DNA from: Mucilaginibacter sp. CSA2-8R
GTDB taxonomy: Bacteria; Bacteroidota; Bacteroidia; Sphingobacteriales; Sphingobacteriaceae
Length of the DNA stretch: 64,000 bases
NCBI RefSeq assembly: GCF_038806765.1
Contig: NZ_CP152389.1
Span: 2,604,001-2,668,000, forward strand
Reading direction: 5' to 3'
This document shows, in pieces, positions 61,512 to 64,000 of this stretch. The translations under genes and the position numbers were made by a program. Each line of letters begins with the position of its first letter. Within the stretch, counting starts at the first letter, position 1. The notes under the pieces are model-generated. The model worked only from the letters and a program-made list of their open reading frames with translations. It was not told where the DNA came from and ran no database searches.

Positions 61512-62822
61512 ATGGCTGATATGTTTTTAGGAAAATCGTCTGGTAAACCACGTGTGGTTATCATTGGCGGTGGCTTTGGCGGCGTAAACGTTGGGCGGCA
61601 CCTGCGCAACGAAGACGTTGAGGTGGTAATGATAGATAAACATAACTATCACACTTTTCAGCCATTACTGTATCAGGTGGCAATAGGTGCTATTGAGGCT
61701 GATGCGGTAGGATTTCCCATCCGCCGTATTTTTACCGGCTATAAAAACTTTGCTTTTCACATGGCCGAAGTGCAAAAAATAAACGCTGATACCAGCAGTG
61801 TGAGCACATCCTTAGGCGATATACATTACGATTATTTGGTGATAGCTACCGGAGCTAATACCAACTACTTTGGCAATAAAGAAATTGAGCATTTTACCAT
61901 GCCGATGAAAAATATACCGGAGGCACTAAATATTCGTAGCTCGGTGTTGCAAAACCTCGAAAAGGCAGCCGTTACCGCTGATAAAGCCGAGCGCGATGCG
62001 CTATTAACCTTTGTAGTAGTAGGTGGCGGACCAACGGGAGCAGAGTTGTCAGGAGCGCTTGCCGAAATGCGTACAAATATGCTTTGCAAAGATTTTCCGG
62101 ATTTGAAGCCTGACGATATGAAAGTATACCTAGCTGAAGGGAAGCCCAAACTAATTGCTGCCATGTCTGAACAGGCCTCGGTAAAAGCTAAAGAGTTTTT
62201 ATCCGACATGGGTGTAATTATTTATAATGACGTGCATGTAACCAGTTATAACGGTGATGAACTTAAAATTGATAATGGCGTTACTGTGCGGACAAAAAAC
62301 GTTTTTTGGGCAGCAGGAGTGAAAGGAGAAGTGCCGGAAGGTATATCACAAGACATTGTTGTACGCGGTGCGCGAATACAAACCGACGAGATTAGCCGGG
62401 TTAAAGGCTATCAAAACGTATTTGCTATTGGCGATGTTGCGGCCATGATTACGCCCGACTCGCCCGAGGGGCATCCGGGTGTTGCACCCGTAGCCATACA
62501 GCAGGGGGCACATTTGGCCAAAAACATAATCAATATAATAAAGGGACAGAAGACCGAACCTTTTAAGTATCACGACAAAGGATCGTTGGCTACCATTGGT
62601 CGAAACAAAGCCGTTGCCGATTTAGGCAAACTGCATTTTCAGGGCTTTTTCGCTTGGCTCATCTGGATGTTTGTGCATGTGATGTCGTTGGCCGGGTTTA
62701 GTAACAAACTAGTGGTTTTTTGCAATTGGGTAATTAACTACTTCACTAAAAACACAGACAACAGATTAATCATCCGATATTTTAATAAAGAAACAATGAT
62801 GACCGAACCGGTTGCAAAGTAA
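61512..62822 (+). CDS. Type II NADH dehydrogenase-like FAD oxidoreductase
   Basis: This 436-residue protein has the FAD-binding motif VVIIGGGFGGVNVGRHL and an NAD-binding motif FVVVGGGPTGAELSGALAEM, both of the NDH-2 type. The segments YHTFQPLLYQVA and AIGDVAAM are typical of NDH-2. The final helix region (WLIWMFVHVMSLAGFSNK) gives membrane attachment. It transfers electrons from NADH to quinone without pumping protons. ATG at 61512 is chosen; a TTG 6 bases earlier overlaps a weak TACTATTG box. Confidence 0.9.
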   Translation: MADMFLGKSSGKPRVVIIGGGFGGVNVGRHLRNEDVEVVMIDKHNYHTFQPLLYQVAIGAIEADAVGFPIRRIFTGYKNFAFHMAEVQKINADTSSVSTSLGDIHYDYLVIATGANTNYFGNKEIEHFTMPMKNIPEALNIRSSVLQNLEKAAVTADKAERDALLTFVVVGGGPTGAELSGALAEMRTNMLCKDFPDLKPDDMKVYLAEGKPKLIAAMSEQASVKAKEFLSDMGVIIYNDVHVTSYNGDELKIDNGVTVRTKNVFWAAGVKGEVPEGISQDIVVRGARIQTDEISRVKGYQNVFAIGDVAAMITPDSPEGHPGVAPVAIQQGAHLAKNIINIIKGQKTEPFKYHDKGSLATIGRNKAVADLGKLHFQGFFAWLIWMFVHVMSLAGFSNKLVVFCNWVINYFTKNTDNRLIIRYFNKETMMTEPVAK

Positions 62823-62926
62823 GCCCGCATTTGAGTGCTGAAATAAGTATTAAACTTTTAATTAATTGTGTTAACAAATTCTGTAATGTGTTGTTGTTAA
62901 ATTAATAAACAACTAAAACTCAAATC

Positions 62927-63166
62927 ATGGCAACAAATTTCAATCCTGAACATAGCGAAGGCCCAGTGGCTAAAGCTATTGAGCAGCAAACGGCCAAGCT
63001 ACCATCCGACTTGTTTTTATGGGCGGCATTAGGTTCAATGGCTACATCGGCAACATTGAAAATTTTAAAGAAAGACAAAACCGCTTTGTTTGTTGGCCAA
63101 TGGGCAGCACCGTTTTTGCTGTTAGGCTTGTACAACAAATTAGTGAAATTAGAAGGAAGTGATTGA
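62927..63166 (+). CDS. Small hydrophobic protein of unknown function
   Basis: This 79-residue protein has a charged N-terminus (FNPEHSEGPVAKAIEQQTAK), a moderately hydrophobic segment (about 28-45) and a second (about 55-69, QWAAPFLLLGLYN). I recognise no named family; small proteins of this shape are common in the group. It follows the NDH-2-like gene by about 100 bases and ends at a clear terminator. Confidence 0.75.
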   Translation: MATNFNPEHSEGPVAKAIEQQTAKLPSDLFLWAALGSMATSATLKILKKDKTALFVGQWAAPFLLLGLYNKLVKLEGSD

Positions 63167-63185
63167 GATGCACTATCTTTTAAAT

Positions 63186-63217
63186 AAAGCCGGTTAAAAT
63201 CAAATTTAACCGGCTTT
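63186..63217 (+). terminator. Intrinsic terminator after the small membrane protein
   Basis: A perfect 13-bp stem AAAGCCGGTTAAA/TTTAACCGGCTTT (63186-63198 with 63205-63217) lies 19 bases after the stop. Confidence 0.85.
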
Positions 63218-63383
63218 GTTATTTTATTAATCGCGAAGGCTGCACGAGCATCCTGTTCGGCATATTAAACATTTATTGGTAATGCACCACAAAGCACGCT
63301 TATGTTTATAATGTTTTTTGATATTGTTATTGCAGAGGCTAAATAAAATGATAAGTGCTTGGGCAAACACCTTATAATAAGGT

Positions 63384-64000
63384 TTACTTATTCCGATTAT
63401 AATCCTGTACCATATAGTCGGCAATAGTTTGCTCGTTTGCATCTGTGCTGTGACTGAAAGCACTGATGATGGATTGCCGATCGGTATCTGTTCTGTTTTG
63501 GCTCAGCTTCTTTTTGCCTTGCAAGTCGGTGACGGTAATTTTAAACAACACAATGCCTTTACATAGCTTCAGTTTATACTCGAGCGGGAAGCCGGACCAT
63601 TGCTTGAGGTACCCGGCATCATAATATGTAATCATACGCTCAAGCTCACGCAATTGTTCCGTCTCATCTTCAACTAGTTGCACTTGCCCATAAGCATGCA
63701 CTGCGAGGTAATTCCATGTTGGTACGTTCAACTCCTTTTCGTAAAGCTTCGGAGCGATGTAAGCATGTGGTTCGGTAAAGATAACCAACGAATTACCGCT
63801 GAGTAAATCCGCAGACTGGGTATTGGCTTTCGCCAAATGCGAATAAAGGACAACACGCTCATCATGTTGTTCTACCACGAAGGGCAGATGAGTAGCTACC
63901 GGCAAACCGCCGGAAACGTTGATAAGCGTAGCGAAGCTGTAACGCTGCATAAAATTTACAGCTTCGCCAATATCACTAATGTTAAAATGTTTGGGAATGT
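63384..64000 (-). CDS. PaiB-like FMN-binding negative regulator (5' end cut by window edge)
   Basis: The frame is open through the window edge: upstream of the Met at 63950 it reads IPKHFNISDIGEAVNF, the normal start of PaiB-family proteins, so only about two residues are missing. Then come SFATLINVSGGLPVATHLPFV, key part LPVATHLPF, ANTQSADLL and WNYLAVHAYGQVQL. The split-barrel fold binds FMN and family members repress transcription or act as reductases. The visible part is about 205 residues. Confidence 0.9.
   Translation of the reverse strand, partial: IPKHFNISDIGEAVNFMQRYSFATLINVSGGLPVATHLPFVVEQHDERVVLYSHLAKANTQSADLLSGNSLVIFTEPHAYIAPKLYEKELNVPTWNYLAVHAYGQVQLVEDETEQLRELERMITYYDAGYLKQWSGFPLEYKLKLCKGIVLFKITVTDLQGKKKLSQNRTDTDRQSIISAFSHSTDANEQTIADYMVQDYNRNK

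Noticed and set aside
1..64000. CRISPR arrays, insertion sequences, tRNA and rRNA genes, integrases
   Set aside because: No repeat-spacer pattern, transposase or integrase motif, or tRNA/rRNA-like segment was recognised on either strand.

Overview
The window looks like chromosomal DNA of a Bacteroidota member, most likely family Sphingobacteriaceae (Mucilaginibacter- or Pedobacter-like). The reasons are moderate G+C, -7 promoter boxes of the TAnnTTTG type, fimbrillin-like lipoproteins, secreted NUC1 nucleases, DUF2851/DUF2490/DUF3050/DUF1345 proteins, an M1/M3/M48/S9 peptidase set, and a menaquinone-type respiratory context. I see no rRNA, tRNA, insertion sequence, prophage or CRISPR array. 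Genus is inference.

Layout. 0-3.2 kb: a 5'-truncated fimbrillin-like/NUC1 nuclease fusion, a second protein with the same fimbrillin-like module but another C-terminal domain, and a NuiA-type nuclease inhibitor. 3.8-8.6 kb: a PAS sensor kinase, a cold-shock-domain protein, and an SPFH/unknown/ribbon-helix-helix operon whose first start codon abuts a near-perfect 28-bp hairpin. 8.6-14.6 kb: an M1 peptidase, an OmpR-type two-component pair with overlapping genes, a TlpA-type protein with a probable frameshift near its end, and an exported protein of unknown function. 14.8-21.7 kb: a HigB-HigA-like fused polypeptide, a GH3/serine hydrolase fusion and a large metzincin-type protease. 21.8-30.8 kb: DUF2851-PspC, two stand-alone receivers, a run with ywbE and argH, an MHS-type transporter, DUF2490, a beta-hydroxyacid dehydrogenase and an sdpR-sdpI pair behind two palindromes. 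30.9-41.9 kb: S9 peptidase, a Cys-rich 50-aa protein, a CE2-like esterase, a lipoprotein overlapping gpmI, nadC, plsY, an M48 peptidase, YqjF-like and DUF3050 proteins.

42-64 kb: a giant SPFH/flotillin with tandem 73-residue modules and hendecad repeats, an ECF-sigma-like/anti-sigma-like pair, AIM24, DUF2130, DUF481, a VOC protein, yihA, a UbiA-type prenyltransferase, pepF, a second NUC1 lipoprotein preceded by a 16-bp hairpin, DUF2147, trxA, cupin, a UVR-motif mini-protein, SDR, GNAT, pirin plus a pseudo-receiver, an argB-proC-aspartokinase operon, an NDH-2-like dehydrogenase and a truncated PaiB-like gene.

Most genes are single-unit housekeeping or envelope functions. The parts that look like systems are the nuclease/inhibitor neighbourhood, the SPFH-RHH operon with its palindrome, the HigBA-like fusion with a nearby palindrome, and the sdpRI unit. 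Family assignments come from motif and sequence recognition alone; no database search was run.
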